The notes: generated by a model from the letters alone, not told the origin. A stretch of 64,000 nt of DNA from Epiperipatus broadwayi (GCA_028023455.1 JAQFVV010006255.1:5254501-5318500); one strand, 5' to 3'; numbered from the stretch's first letter, positions 34,877 through 48,305 are shown. Program-made: numbers and translations.

Positions 34877-37482
34877 TGTCATATTTGTGCATTCATGATT
34901 TTGTTACAGAGTTCAGGCAAAAGTTAACAAAGCTGACCGGACCTAGGTGGTAAGATCTTAAATCTGATCAACTTCAACTCATTTAAACAAACTTTCATAA
35001 TTTATTACCCTATGGATGACCTTATGAGGTTACACTCAGTCTAAATTTCTTTTGCGAGCCAGGTGAGAAAAAGGTGGAACATGAGACTCAAGTGAACAGT
35101 TAATAAATTAACTAAATAAAGCTACTCAACACTATATGACTTAATAAAGTAATGCATCATATATATTAATAAAGATTGGGGTGATTTGGAATAGGTTGCA
35201 TGAAAACACATTAAACAATAATAATTTTAAATATATTTACTAATAAAAAATCAAATGAATTAATTAAAATAAAAGAACAGAAATATTGTGTATTGGTTGG
35301 ATGAGTTATGCACACAAGTGTTTTAATGATGATATGGATAGCAGTATAGTGATCTCACATCCTAACGGTAATGCAATTTATATAATTTAATTATCTGCGG
35401 TCTATAACTCGTGTCTCATTAAGCTACTAATTCTAATATATTATTCATGAGCAATCAATATGCTCAAAATACAGGTTCACTATGCAAAATCAGATTCCAA
35501 GTTCATACTAATATTGAAGTTCAAGTAATAAGGCAGAACAAACTGGTTACTGTAGATTGGCATCTGAGACTATGGTGCTGAAATATTAAATTAAAGATTA
35601 CTGTGTGAATGTGCAGTTAATCACGGGATTCAATACCTAGTGCTCAGTACCCTTGGACCTGACTACTTGCTAGTGCAATAAGGAACATTTTAGTTCATTA
35701 TGTCAGATCAGCTTTGAATAAAGTTCTGGACCCTCATGTTCCAGTTCTAAAAATATAACTGTCCAAACTAAAGAATGGTGAGACTTGTCACCAGAAACCC
35801 ATTTTAGAAAGCATAGCAAGGCATTATTACATGTTATGTGTTAATAAAGACACATTCACAATGCTTGATAATAATATTAATATATATTTAAAATAATTAT
35901 GAATTGCACATAAATATCTAGTTTCAGTTTGCTGAAACTAACTCAACCCTGTTCTCAAATAGCATATCATAAAGATACTATGAATAGGTTTACTAATTTA
36001 ATTACTCTCTGCTTTGAAATATTGGCATATCATAACATATGAATGTGCTTAATAAAGACACATTCATAATGCTTGATAATAATACTAATATATATTTAAA
36101 ATAATTATGAATTGCACATAAATATCTAGTTTCAGTTTGCTGAAACTAACTCAACCCTGTTCTCAAATAGCATATCGTAAAGATACTATGAATAGGTTTA
36201 CTAATTTAATTACTCTCTGCTTTGAAATATTGGTATATCATAACATATGAATTTAGAAATGAAATAAAAATAATTAGAATAGAAAAATAGGCATGGCCAC
36301 AGATCATAAAAGATTAAAGTAAATGACTGACTACAGTTATTACAGTTAAAGAACGATTTTTAGATTACTTTTATAGGCAATATTATTACAGTTAGATTTA
36401 GAGATTTTTACAAGAGTTTTAATTACATAAGAATTTAGAATTTAACGAACATTCATAATAGCTAGCTTAATTGAAATATTAAGTTTTTTAAAGTAGATTT
36501 ATAGAGCTCTGCAATGAAGAAATATTACCAATCTTCTTCTTGGAGCTGAGTTGTCTGGCATTTGGAGTAGCACTTCTCTGGATGGGTTGCTTGTCCACGA
36601 TGTCCTTCTTTAGCAGCAGATGGTGACTGAACTTTTCTATTTTTGCAGTGATGATTATTATCCTGGCTACAGGTAGGATGAGCTGGAGGTTACTGTTTTT
36701 CCATATGAAGATGGCAAATTTGGGGCTTTCCTAGCAACTCATATCAAAATTTCTGACAGGTGTAGTTCTTTCTGTAGCAACTTTCTTGAATTATATAGTA
36801 GATGATTATTCAGTGCCAAAATTTGGGGTTTATATATTAATTTTTACACCTCTATAACATTTGCCTACAAGCTAGATTTGTAGCATAAAAATCTATTAAC
36901 TTGTTTACTATTCTTATTTAAACTTATAAAATTTAGCTTTTCTATTGTTACATTTTCTAAACAAATGATTTTATCTTGGTGTAGCCAACATGATCCCTGC
37001 ATGAATAGAAAATAGTTCTGCATGATCGTGTTTGCATTCACCAAAATTTGTTATTGTAAAATTAACATTTAACCTACATGCAATTTTAAACAAGTGTGCA
37101 ATGTGATTTCTTTTAATAAGAACTTTTAAAATTTATAAATTAATAAATTGTTACATAAACATTTCATTATATATGCATGCTGCTCACTTGTAAAATTGTA
37201 CATATATATGCGATTCATAAGCAAAATAATGAATTAAATTGATATACATAAAGTTATGATAAATTAAAGATTTAAAAATATAAATAATCGCAGTGTAATA
37301 TCACTAAATCTATTATGGGTTACAGCTTATACTTGCATATATAACAATGTTTACACAGATATGCTTTAATTTAAATATAGATATATAGATATACGTGCAT
37401 TCGATGGGGTTTAAAGCTAGTATTAGTACTACTATGGGATATAGTAGGTGAAATGGGATGTTTGACAGAATATACCATTTCA
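34877..37482 (-). repeat. 5' LTR of element 2
   Basis: Partner of the left LTR. It contains a private 208 bp tandem duplication (35849 and 36057) absent from the left copy, so it arose after insertion or in only one LTR. A TATA-like CTATATAAT lies on the minus strand near 36795. The edges are approximate. Confidence 0.6.
35838..36250. repeat. 208 bp tandem duplication in the 5' LTR of element 2
   Basis: GACACATTCA starts at 35849 and 36057 and both copies run through AGTTTCAGTTTGCTGAAACT to CATAACATATGAAT. The left LTR has a single copy (23848 onward). Confidence 0.8.
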
Positions 37483-40400
37483 GTATGTATGTTATATTTT
37501 CTTTATAAATATTAATTTACTTATATATAAGATTATGAAATAAAAAATGCATGTTAGTGCATAAAAACCAGTCTAATTTAGTGATTTATATATAGTTTGT
37601 TTGAAAACATACTATTATTGGATTTTAAGATCTGGAACCAATTTTTCATTTTTCCATAGGAATATTTAACAGAATTATAATTTATTATAATAAACAATTT
37701 TTTGTTTAAAATGTATGATAAAAAGAATAAATTTAAGACTCTTTGTATACTGTGAATCAGAAATAAGTGTAAAAATAACTGAAATACAAGATCTGTTTTG
37801 GAAAAGTTCTTTCGCCATCTAAAGTCAACAGTTGCAATTCTGAAATTAACAGATATTTATTTTTCAAAATTTTCTAACCACAATTACTTAAAAATGGGAA
37901 TATATTACACACATTTATTACATACACTATACTTTACTGTGATCAAATGCATGTGCAAATATATTTTGTATAGATAGAAATTTGAATGAATCTCATTTTA
38001 TATAAATCTCTTCAATGATATATATACAAAGGCAGATATTAGTGCTTTATTTGAATATGTGATTATGTAAATATGACCATCAATTGTATAATTTTAGAAA
38101 ATATATAAATATGTACAAAAGCAAGTTTAATATGTAATTGCTTTTATATTATATTTATTAAATTATACTTTTATGATATAAAGCAGTGGAATGCTCTCTG
38201 TTATGAAATGTAGATTTGTTAATTGTTATGTTATTGCCAATTACTGAAAAAAGAATCATTTTTTACATTTGAGGTGCATTTATTCATAATAAATAATAAA
38301 ATTATTTAAATATTTGAATATTTAACTAATCCATGAATACATAACATATTAACATGCATGATAGTTAAATTTTATAAGTTGCCACTTTCAATTGTGATTA
38401 ATAATAGAGAGGATGAAAAATCAAGTAAAGAGTTTTCCTAATTAATAATAAATAGCAATATATTTTATATAACCCCCTTATTCTTTTAAGAAGTAATGCA
38501 ATTAATATCATTTTTATATAAATATTTTCTGATTTTGTTGATTTTGGAGATATTGCAAATGAAGATATTTTTCGAAACTATGCTTTCATATATCATTCAT
38601 TATGTAATGTCTTTTGAATCTTAATTTAATATTTAACTAAGTTGAATGCATCTCAGTGATTTAAGAATTGTTTGTATTGAAACATTTATTTAAAATAAAT
38701 ACGTGCAAAATGAAAAAAAGTTCAATTTAATCAAAAACAGCATGGTGTGCTTAGTATGCTTTTGACTAACTGGTAGTCATATTCATAATAATAGTTGTCT
38801 GATCAAAGAATAAACCAAATGGGAGATTTGCTTAAAATTTGAACACAGGATTCTTTTTTACTTATTGTGCAATGGTAATATGCTATGCCTCTAACTTTAC
38901 ATTTAGCACCAGTTTTTCAGAGCGAACAGTGCTGCCTGATGTAGGTTTAAAGCTGTGGTGGTGTATAGACTCGTATTCATAGAAAATGGATTTAATGTCC
39001 GTATTCATTTTAGCACGATTATATTGGTATCTGTGTTGTATGATTCTTGTAGATAAATTGGCACCGATTTATTATTTTTAATAAGAGAATTATGAATAAT
39101 AGAAAAAAATATACACAAGTATAATTCTGCAGATACCATTACAATATTAATAGTAAAATCCTATGTTCAGTAAATCATGTAACCAATTACCCATGTGGCA
39201 AGTTAAGTTTTATTCAATAAATCAAACATTTTTTTTTTTTACATGCTGTAGCTGGAATTGATCCAGGAATATTTTGCTTTTCATCACTTAATTACTATGG
39301 TAACCATAGAGAGCTTTTTATAATGTTTTAAAAAATATGTTGGCTGAAATTTTGTATGTGATGTATTTAGAAAGGGAAAAAAAATGATTTTTTTGCTATT
39401 AATTATTAATGTTAGTATTATTTAAAATTGCATATCATTTTGAAGAATCAAATAAAAATCACAAATTTTTAACTTAATAAAAGCTATAATGATATTTAAT
39501 AATCAATAAATTTTACAAGTGTAGTGTTTAAATTGTAATTATATAGAAGGTAATGCTTTGAATGCATAAACCATACTAATAATTAACAAAGCAGACTTTA
39601 ACAAGCTTGCAAATACCACTCTTTATTTTATCAACACTAATTCACCAGTAAACTAAAAGTTGGACCAGTTTTATCTGATCTCCATATGAATAGTAAATCA
39701 GTCATTGATATTTTGAGGGGGGGGGGATGACATAATGGAAGTTGTATAAAGTGATCCACTTTTTTGCTTTGACTGATGTATTTGTGTTGATATCTAAGAA
39801 GTCATTTGCAGATTTGTTAAAATGACTGGAAAATCTGACTTGCATATTATTCTTATGGAATAAGCATTTGAATTTTATTACTTCATAAATATTGTTATAC
39901 ATTCTCAGCATTACATATTTAATAGTCATTAATTACTTATGATCTTAATAAAATTATTAAAAATAAATAAAGTACATGGAATTTGTGTAAAATATGTTTG
40001 CAGTCTTTACAGTTTACTCAGTTTAAGGATTATTTTAAAAATATTTATTTTAAAGTGATGGATTATGAACCCCATTCATTAAGTACTGTTTTCAGTAGTA
40101 AATTATATTAATTAATTTGAAAAAAGAAAAGTTTTGCATATATAATATCATTAATCTGACAGTCTTCATTTTCTAGCCTTTCTGGATAATTAAAAGTATT
40201 TCCATGTAATATTGTATTAATTAATAATTATTTATCCAGATCCGTATCTATCTGTGACCTTTCAGAAGATAATTTCTTTTCTGAATATTTTTTTAATTAA
40301 ATAAAAAAATGAAAAGTAATTTATTAAAGAATGTTGTTTAAAATTATTATTTTAATGTTATTATTTACTATGTTTATAAAAAATATTTGTATTTATAAGC

Positions 40401-41398
40401 TGTTTTATATGTATTTGATTTTTGCTAGTGTTTTTTTTTTTTTTACATCAAATAAAAATTCATTAATTCTTTATATCTATTTTATCAATTATTATAAACA
40501 TTTGTACATGTAAGAGAAACATTTACAAATGTTTAATAAAAGAAATAGTATCATTTCATATGTTTAATAAGTGACATAGAGTTGAATAATAAATGTTAAA
40601 ATAGTTGAAATGCTTTCTTGAAGGAATATTCACAAATGTTTTGTAAAAGAAATATGCTTCTAAAAATGTTTATTGAATATGAAATTAAAATTTGTTAAAA
40701 AAATTTATAAATGCTGATCTGAAAATATTTCATAGATATAAAAATTCCAAATTCTTATTCAGTCACAAGAAATATTTTTCTAATTTTTATAATCAATTCG
40801 GCAGAATTTAAGTATCTTCATCTATAGAGTTCACTAACCACAGCGCATGCAGTATAAAAATTATATTCTTTGAGTGTAATGATGACTGTCATAATTTAAT
40901 ATGGATTTCAGAACTTTACAGATTTCCCACTGCTGAATTAATGTTATTGTAGCTTTATAAAAAGGAAATACTAAAGTCTATATTTTAATGTAAAAAAAAA
41001 AAATTCCTAAAAATATATTTTTAAAATATATCTATAATCATAATTAGATGTATGTAAAATTTTTATTTTGTTTTTGATATAATATTTTTTTCTCAAAACA
41101 TTAATGTTATTATAATGGCAAAATTTATTGCTTAATTATTATCTTTGCATACATATTTTTGAAACATATGCGACATATTTCGGAAAAACTGAATTATTTT
41201 TTTAAGAATTCTATATTTTTGTTTGTTTGGGTCATTTTATATTGCACTTAATAATTTTTAAAACTTATTAGGTATCAAATTTTAATTAAATAAAAATAAG
41301 ACACTTATGTGCCTTGTATTAATCATTAGTGAAATATATATATATAATATCAAATGAAGTAAAAAACATAAAATATAGCTTACGCATGCTGTTAAAAG
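37483..41398. other. AT-rich intron stretch without recognisable element
   Basis: Only very AT-rich sequence with homopolymer runs (39229-39241 T, 39717-39726 G, 40431-40443 T). No coding frame, tRNA fold or clear inverted repeat was found. Confidence 0.5.
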
Positions 41399-41573
41399 TA
41401 CCAAACTCTCCATATAGTAGTGTCACAAAATGCAAGCCTTTGTAATCAATGGATGCATGAACTAGTTGAGGGATATTGAATGAGTAGGCATTAGATAGGG
41501 ATTTTATGCACAAACCTTCTTGCATCCATTGATTATGAGGGCTTGCACATGGTGGCACTACTGTATGGAGAGA
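41399..41573. repeat. Palindromic family A copy, internally deleted
   Basis: Ends CTCTCCATATAGTAGTG (41408) and CACTACTGTATGGAGAG (about 41556-41572) pair. The interior keeps GAACTAGTTGAGGGATATTG, the 3' half of the hammerhead region, but the CTGATGA half is deleted. Confidence 0.7.
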
Positions 41574-41574
41574 A

Positions 41575-42480
41575 AAAGTACAAAAAGAAGTAGGAAGATA
41601 TGCATTAGATGCAGATGTGTGGTCAGCAAAGGTGGCAATTCAAGGAGAAATGGGATGGTCAAGTTTTTATATGAGAGATGCAAAAAATAAAATGAAATGT
41701 TCGGTAGATTGAAATTTATGGATAATAAGAGAATAACTAAAATAGTATTTAATTGAGTTATGAGTAAAGGACAGGAAACAAGATGTGTGAGAAAGATAGT
41801 ACGATATGCAGAAAATTTGGATAAAGACTTTATGTCAGTATACTTATACAAAAAGTGGGATGATTGTGTTGGGAGAATTGTTAAGTGTTATAGTGGCAAG
41901 GAATGGGATAGAAAAATAGGTACATTAATAAAAAATAGGGAGTTGGAGAGATGGATAACTAATATGGAGAGTAAAAAGAGTTTATATATATGTATATATA
42001 AACAAACAGAATATTGGGGTGCGAGTTAATTTGTGATAATAGCAAGGAAAGTAGTTTACTGTTTAAGTCTCAAACAGAATCATTAGCGACAAGGGAACAT
42101 ACACCTAAATGGAAAAATGAAGGTGATTTGGTCCTCAAGTTATGTAAGGAAGGCATAGAAAATATTAGGCATCTGTTAATTGAGTGTAAATGCTTACAAG
42201 CAGAAGGACTGAAAGTAATGAAATTATGAGAGAATAAATATAAACAAAGTGATTATACAGAAAGTGGGTTCTTGGGTTTTTATGTTGGGTTTGGAAAAAG
42301 ATAAGGGGGATTTAGATACCATGTTATGGACAAAAGTAATATTGTGGAAATGGGATGGAGCAGGATAGAGAAGAATATGGTAAAAACTTAGGATGGAGGA
42401 TGGAAATGTAAAATGGCTGACAGGTCTCTCTGGGTACAATGGCTGAGAGATTCCTGACTTCAAGAAAGGAAAAGAAATAG
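41575..42480 (+). pseudogene. LINE (non-LTR retrotransposon) C-terminal remnant
   Basis: Broken + strand frames show GRYALDADVWSAKVAIQGEM followed by GWSSFYMRDAKNKM, then MSKGQETRCVRKIVRYAENL, and at about 42050-42229 FKSQTESLATREHTPKWKNE with CKEGIENIRHLLIECKCL. The order (G-R...IQGDMGW-SF-R-A..., then a C..C...H-LL-C zinc-like motif) matches the region after the reverse transcriptase in several animal LINE ORF2 proteins. Stops and frameshifts make it dead, and the polymerase itself is absent (5' truncation is usual for LINEs). It directly abuts the family A hairpin at 41399-41573. Confidence 0.6.
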
Positions 42481-42519
42481 TGCATTGCATTACTTATTCT
42501 TATCAAGTGAAATAAATAT

Positions 42520-42708
42520 AATAATCAAAATACTCAAGAATAAATACTAAAAAATTCAATATGCCTATATAAAATAAAAATAAAATCTTTGCTATGTCTA
42601 GTTTACGTCATTTTATGCCATCTTGAATAGCAATCAATGGTTAATATTTTTATTTTATATAGCATATTGAATTTTTTAGTATTTATTCTAGAATATTTTG
42701 ATTATATA
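42520..42708. repeat. Hairpin repeat with about 60 bp arms
   Basis: ATAATCAAAATACTCAAGAA at the left end is the near reverse complement of the right end, and AATTCAATATG pairs with CATATTGAATT. The spacer of about 65 bp includes GTCATTTTATGCCATCTTGA. It is non-coding. Confidence 0.75.
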
Positions 42709-43940
42709 TATGTGTATAAAATAAAAAATAATCAAATGGTTAGTTAGTTTTTTTAGTTCTGTGTTATTAAAATTTTCAAGTTGAGATGCAAAAGTAATTA
42801 ATGGAAACAAGTAAAGTTTTTACTAGCCATTATTAAATAGAATTATAAATCTGAACTGATCAATACTGGAATCACTTCAGATTTCTATGATTTGATAGAT
42901 AATGTTTTGAATAATTATGCAATTAAAACATTTTAAATAAAAACAGGCTAAGTTGTGATAAATGTGGTAGATACCAGCACAGATGATGAAAGGTGAGGCC
43001 TCTGAAGTCATAATACTCTGACTTTCTTAATGATTTATTAGAATAGGATTCAAGGTGCTAATTAGTATTTTGTTTGATGGAATATATTATAATTAAGTTA
43101 TGGTACCATATTTGCATAGTATATATAATTTTGCTTATTACTAAAAATCTTTTCAAGCATAAACTTCTTATTCTTTACAATTAAATTGAAATAAATAAAT
43201 AACCATTTCTTTTAATTAAACTTACAAGGATACTAAAAATATCAATCTTCAAATTTCTTTATATTAGAAATAGAAATAAAATACTGTATTCATTAGAAAA
43301 ATAGAAATGAAAGTATTCAAATATTAGTGGATAGTTTAAAAATGAAAATAACTTTCAATTGAAGTTATTGTTTACTTATACAAATATATTTTAATATTAG
43401 TAATAAGAATTTAAGAATTGGAATCTTTAAGATGTTTACATTTAAAAACATGGATTGCTGATTTGTTAGTAAATTTTGTTGGAGATTGAATTTGAGATAC
43501 TTGGGTTGTTTTTCCTTAATATGCATTATTTTCCACTTTGTCTGCCAATGTGATGTTCTCAAACAGTTTACTCTCCACAACATTTTCCATTATGATCCAT
43601 TTTGATGATAATGATTCAATCAAAAATCCATAGACAGAATTCTAGAAATAATTATCTATTTTTGAAGTCAAAAAAAATTAAGATTTTTTTTGCTTATTCT
43701 AAGCTTAAATTTCAAAATCTGGACCATAGAAAATAGCTATACTATAAAAAATAAATAAAGAAGATGGGTAGATTCTTGCAAATGAGTTCATCCAATTCAT
43801 CTTAGACAAAAGAACAACAACAACAAATATGATTAGTAATGAGTGAGTCTCTTATTGATAGAAAAAAGCTTATAAGCAATAGAGTAATTGTGAGAGCAGA
43901 TTTTCATCAGTATAGAATTACTTTAAAATAATGATCAATC
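42709..43940. other. AT-rich stretch without recognisable gene
   Basis: Nothing supported. Open frames are short and composition-driven. Confidence 0.45.
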
Positions 43941-43944
43941 TTTT

Positions 43945-44060
43945 TACTGCCAGCTGAGAGATCATAAGAAGGTCGCACATCAGATCTGGGATGCCAGAAT
44001 TAATCCTGGACCCTTCCAAGTTAGATGCTCTACCACTGTGCTAAACCATGCAAGGTATAT
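43945..44060 (-). repeat. tRNA-like repeat (SINE head)
   Basis: The minus strand reads GCATGGTTTAGCACAGTGGT then AGAGCATCTAACTTGGAAGG: an A-box-like TAGCACAGTGGTAGAGC and an anticodon-loop-like segment. The expected B box is degraded (CCAGGATTAATTCTGG). It resembles the tRNA-like units at 61450 and 62921 in layout but differs in sequence. Confidence 0.5.
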
Positions 44061-44409
44061 AATTAAAGGAAATGTAGCAACAACTTAGGATCTTTAACCA
44101 TGCTATAATATTATGCATCTACAAACATTTTTTCTTTAATCTATAAATGTAGTTATGATTGTATTATAAAAAACTTAAGTGTGAGAGAAAGTTTTATTTA
44201 CAATCAGACTATTATTATTCTGGTTAGTCTATTATTTATTGAATATATAAAAATAAACTCAGAAAAACAATGTATTCCAATTCAACTTAAATTCTACATG
44301 AATTTTGGTATCTGTTACACTACTTATACATTCATCATTTATGTTATTATAAACATTATTAATAATAGCAAATTCTAATCTAAGTTATAATTTTGATTAG
44401 TAATTTATG

Positions 44410-45662
44410 TCATTTATTTGATTTATTAGGATTTTTTTAATTTTTTACCACGAACTCTCTTCATGTCTCAAAAGTTTTTGTTCAATATCTGAACACTTAT
44501 CTCTAAGCAGTTGTTTATTTTCAACAATTTTGCTATTGTCCCATATAGTTTAGTCTGTAAAAAAGTTATGCTTATTGAAAAATATATTGAAAAAATGTCA
44601 ATGAAAATTTTAGATTGTTGCAAATGAATTCCAAATTCAGTCATTTGAATTTCCAGAACATTCTTTTCTCTCACACTTTTTTCCATGTTTTAACTTTATC
44701 TTTCTAACTAATCTTATCATTAAATGGCTTCACAATCTTCTTCAACATCTGGATTACAAATCTTGATCAAATATGTTTTTTTAAACAAGATATCATTATT
44801 ACACATGCTCATTCTTATTAAATAGTTTACAACTTTTATACTTAAGAATAAGTTACTTGACTGCAAAATGCTTTCTCTTCAGTGCTTGGGAATCTTATTA
44901 CTTTTGTAGTAATATCAGTCTTAAGCCTAGTAAAACATTTTTGCATATAAATGAAATAAATAATCATATGATATCAATTGTTCAAGTGATACTAGAGTAC
45001 CAAAATGACAAGTTGAGCACAATAGTTCATCCAATTAACCAGACAGGTTTTTTTCTCCACTTTTCAATCAATATACGTCTTTTAGATCATGAATTTAGCA
45101 CTCCTATTACTGTGCTAATCTATACAAAAAATTTCTAAAATAATGCCATATCAAGATATTTGTATAGAAAATTTGTGTTCAGTAAATTTCATGGATGCAT
45201 ATATTTCTGCAAATGAAATCAGAATGTATATCATTTTCAACATTATAAATCCTTCCCCATCATCCCCATTATTTTATTTTCAGCTATTAGCTATTCTTCC
45301 TGATTATACATTATTGATAAGAAAACTCCAATAGACAATAATAACTTTAACAAAAGAAATAAGATCAGCCTTACCTATAATCTGCAGGAATTCAGCATAA
45401 GCTGATCTAGATGATGCTGGTTATTATGTTCTGGTATTTGTAGCTTTTACTAAAGAAAAACATAGAAATGCATGGAGATCTTAGTTTTTTGTAATACAGT
45501 GCAAATATCCATTAAATTGATAAGTAGATGTTGAATTGAGTTATGTAAGTTTTTTTTTTTATAAATCTCCAAATTAAATATAGCACTTTCCTGAATAGCT
45601 CTAATTTTTTTCTCTGAAGTCATATCCAATGATATATATATATATATATTTGTGTTAACCAA
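44410..45662 (-). pseudogene. Possible decayed coiled-coil gene or pseudogene
   Basis: Minus-strand frames interrupted by stops include SEKKIRAIQESAIFNLEIYK (about 45570-45630), MEKSVREKNVLEIQMTEFG (44630-44686) and, after a polypyrimidine-AG, NSKIVENKQLLRDKCSDIEQ with KLLRHEESS ending in a stop near 44450. The fragments are charged and helical and do not look like random AT-rich translation. No family is recognised. They could be remnants of a retrocopy, or exons of a nested gene separated by introns, given the AG before the last piece. Confidence 0.3.
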
Positions 45663-46261
45663 TATTCATCTATTTTTTGCTATACACCTTTACCCCCCTT
45701 AGTGATGGCAATTGGTCTTCCAAAACTCATCGCTAAGCAAAAATATCGTATACAGAATACATATTTATAATGGAGGTCTATGGGAAAAAAATTGGTCAGT
45801 TCTTAAAGCTAAAAAATTACACTTGGGAATAAAGTACATATTAAAAAAATTATTTATCGAATGCAGAGTAGAAAAATATGTAAAACCAAAACCCTTAATG
45901 TAATATGCTTGTGTAAACTGTGCTGTATTATGTAGATATTCACTTGTAATATGTATGTACTGTACACACTATACTGTATATGTATATATGAATAATAATA
46001 CAACTTAAATCTATGTAGATTATTCATTAACACTTATTTTAAATGCAATCTGTTTTTCTTTTTCATTCAACATTCGCATTTTAAAGTGTTGTTTTTCTTT
46101 TGATTTGAAACCACTTGGGTGTAAACAACATTTTTAACGAAGTTACAAAATCAATAACTATTTTTACATAATTAACCAGATGTTCTAAAAATAATATACA
46201 GTAATTAAGGAACACACACAGTTTAATATTTGTATTTCGTGTTTTCCTGAAAGTTTGTGAT

Positions 46262-46432
46262 GATGATATTTTAGTTGTACTATATTTATATAATGGACTA
46301 TTTCATCATCTAATATAAGTGTTGAATGTCTTTAGAAAAATTAAACTTTATTTAAATAATCTAAGTACTGTATATTATATTTAAATAAAGTCTAATTTTT
46401 CTAAAGACATCCAACACTTATATGTATATAGT
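46262..46432. repeat. Hairpin repeat, family D
   Basis: The left arm (AAGTGTTGAATGTCTTTAGA and AAACTTTATTTAAATA) pairs with the right arm (TATTTAAATAAAGTCTAATT and TCTAAAGACATCCAACACTT). The arms match the outer arms of the large fold-back at 62755-63545, so the two are related. Confidence 0.75.
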
Positions 46433-47339
46433 ATTATAGATTCATTAATTATATATATTTTAAGTTTATACGTTCTATAATCAAAATACTGAATGCAGCA
46501 CCAACATTGTGTTTTATGAATTAAATATTATATCTGCTATACAATTTCAGCAAAGTCATTACCTGTATATGTATTACAGTAATGTACGTATGCTTTTGAG
46601 TAAAATGACTTTAAAATACCCAATCTCTGATGTCATCAGTGACGCAAAATTCAAGATAGCTGCCAAAAAAAAATTTTCTGATCATTGTAGTGAATAATTG
46701 ATTGTAAATCGAAGTAGTGGGTACAAATTGATGATGATCGCTATTGTGAAATATCACTAAGTAGCCAATTGCTAAGTGAGGTCTAGATGTATTTTTAAAT
46801 ATTTTTAATCTCTTAATTATGTAACAGTCAGAATTGTGTGATCAGCCAACAAGATTCAGAGACCTAGCAAAAGTACCCAGCATGTTTGGGATATGGTAGT
46901 CGCAGAACAGTACTAAACTTTAACCTATTTGCCAGTGCTCCAAAATCTCCACTATCCAACCAACGCTCCTGATGCTACTAATGGTCACTGTTTTTCTTCG
47001 GTCCCGGTGGTCAGGGTAAAACAAGGACTCTATCAATTCGAACTTAGCCTATCCTGCATTAGAATTATTAACTTAAGCTAAGATACTCACAAATACTCTG
47101 ATACAGCTCAGAATATTATTTTAAATATTTCATAGGTTTTGGATATATACATATATGACTTAACTAAGTGTGGATATAATTGGGTGGATATGATGAACCA
47201 GGGAATGACATGACAACTATATAGATATATGATTTATTAACACAATTCATTAGAAGGTAGAAATAATAACAACAATGTTTGGATCTTATTATGATCCATG
47301 TAGGGGATTACATTTAAACCAGAAAATAATAAGTACAAC

Positions 47340-47605
47340 ATTTAGCTATCAGTTATTGATAATGATACAGTATTTAGATATCAATAGGAGAAATGAATGA
47401 TTTTACAAAGAATTACAATATTCAATTATCAGTTATTTATAAAGGTACAGTATGTTTATCACTAGGATAAATGTATGGTTTATATCACTAGGATAAATGT
47501 ATGGTTTTTACAAAGAATTAAAATATTCAACCATCAGTTATTTATAAAGGTACAGTATTTAGATATCACTAAGATAAATGTATGATTTTTTACAAAGAAT
47601 TATCT
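47340..47605. repeat. Minisatellite of about 90 bp units
   Basis: Blocks containing ATCAGTTATTTATAAAGGTA, then ATCACTAGGATAAATGTATG and TTTTACAAAGAATTA recur about three times. A short extra duplication of ATATCACTAGGATAAATGTA lies at 47455-47503. Confidence 0.75.
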
Positions 47606-47614
47606 GTCAATAAT

Positions 47615-47835
47615 GACAACCAAGGTTATGAACTCAAAATAACAATTACAATAATAAACATCAATATTAGATTGTGTGTGTGTGCATTACAATGAAGTCA
47701 TATTATTAATAATGACAATAGAAGTTATGGACAAGAAATAATAATTTCAATAGTATTTAAACATTAGTGTTAGATGTGTGCGTATGTATTACAATGAAGT
47801 CATACTGGAATTCATGACAACAACAATTGTGAATC
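47615..47835. repeat. Tandem repeat of about 117 bp
   Basis: Two copies of AATAATGACAA...GTTATG...TTAGATTGTGTG/TTAGATGTGTG, each ending GCATTACAATGAAGTCATA or GTATTACAATGAAGTCATA. A third, diverged start follows at about 47812. Confidence 0.65.
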
Positions 47836-48189
47836 AAAAACAATAATTATAAATTAACCAGAAATAATAATTACACACATAGTAAATAACAGTATTATAC
47901 ATGTGTAAGCATAAAACAAATTTTTATATTAGGAATGATAATATTTTATCAAGAAATATGCCGCTATAAAATTAATATGCCAACTGTCACGAGTAAACAC
48001 AATACCTGGTTATATATAATAAATTTATGTGTGCATTCACATACATAGGGAAAGTTAAGTATATATTTTTTATTATTATAATTACTTTTAGTATTCCCAG
48101 CAGGAGTTATGGACCAAAGCATAATTTTAGCTACCTTCACTATCAATAGTTATATAGTAAATATGGTTTATCTATCCCACCCAGCATTA

Positions 48190-48305
48190 CCAACAGGCAT
48201 GATCAAGAAATCTAATTACAGCGTTCAGTGGCATCTGGGTTTGAATCCTGTGCTGGCTATATTATTATTGGATTTGGCAAACATGGGCCAATCTCCTTAA
48301 TCGAG
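48190..48305 (+). repeat. SINE-like unit with B-box
   Basis: TGGGTTTGAATCCTGTGCTGG has a near-consensus polymerase III B box (GGTTTGAATCC) and is followed by TTTGGCAAACATGGGCCAAT and CTCCTTAATCGAGC. This resembles the central region of widespread animal tRNA-derived SINEs. The A box is not clear, so the 5' part is probably diverged. Confidence 0.45.

Larger units (their letters stand above)
22818..37482 (-). mobile_element. Older LTR retrotransposon (element 2), gag-pro only, with nested insertion
   Basis: DNA from about 22818 is repeated in the same orientation from about 34877 over some 2.5 kb (shared GTTCAGGCAAAA, AACAAAGCTGACCGGACC and long later blocks). Both copies end with GGGGTTTAAAGCTAGTAT followed by GGATG...TGACAGA near 30182 and 37467. 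These are taken as LTRs. The minus-strand interior carries gag-like and protease-like remains at 31.1-33.4 kb, and too little room remains for a reverse transcriptase. The many substitutions and indels between LTRs mean an old insertion. Outer edges are approximate and no target duplication was found. Confidence 0.65.
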
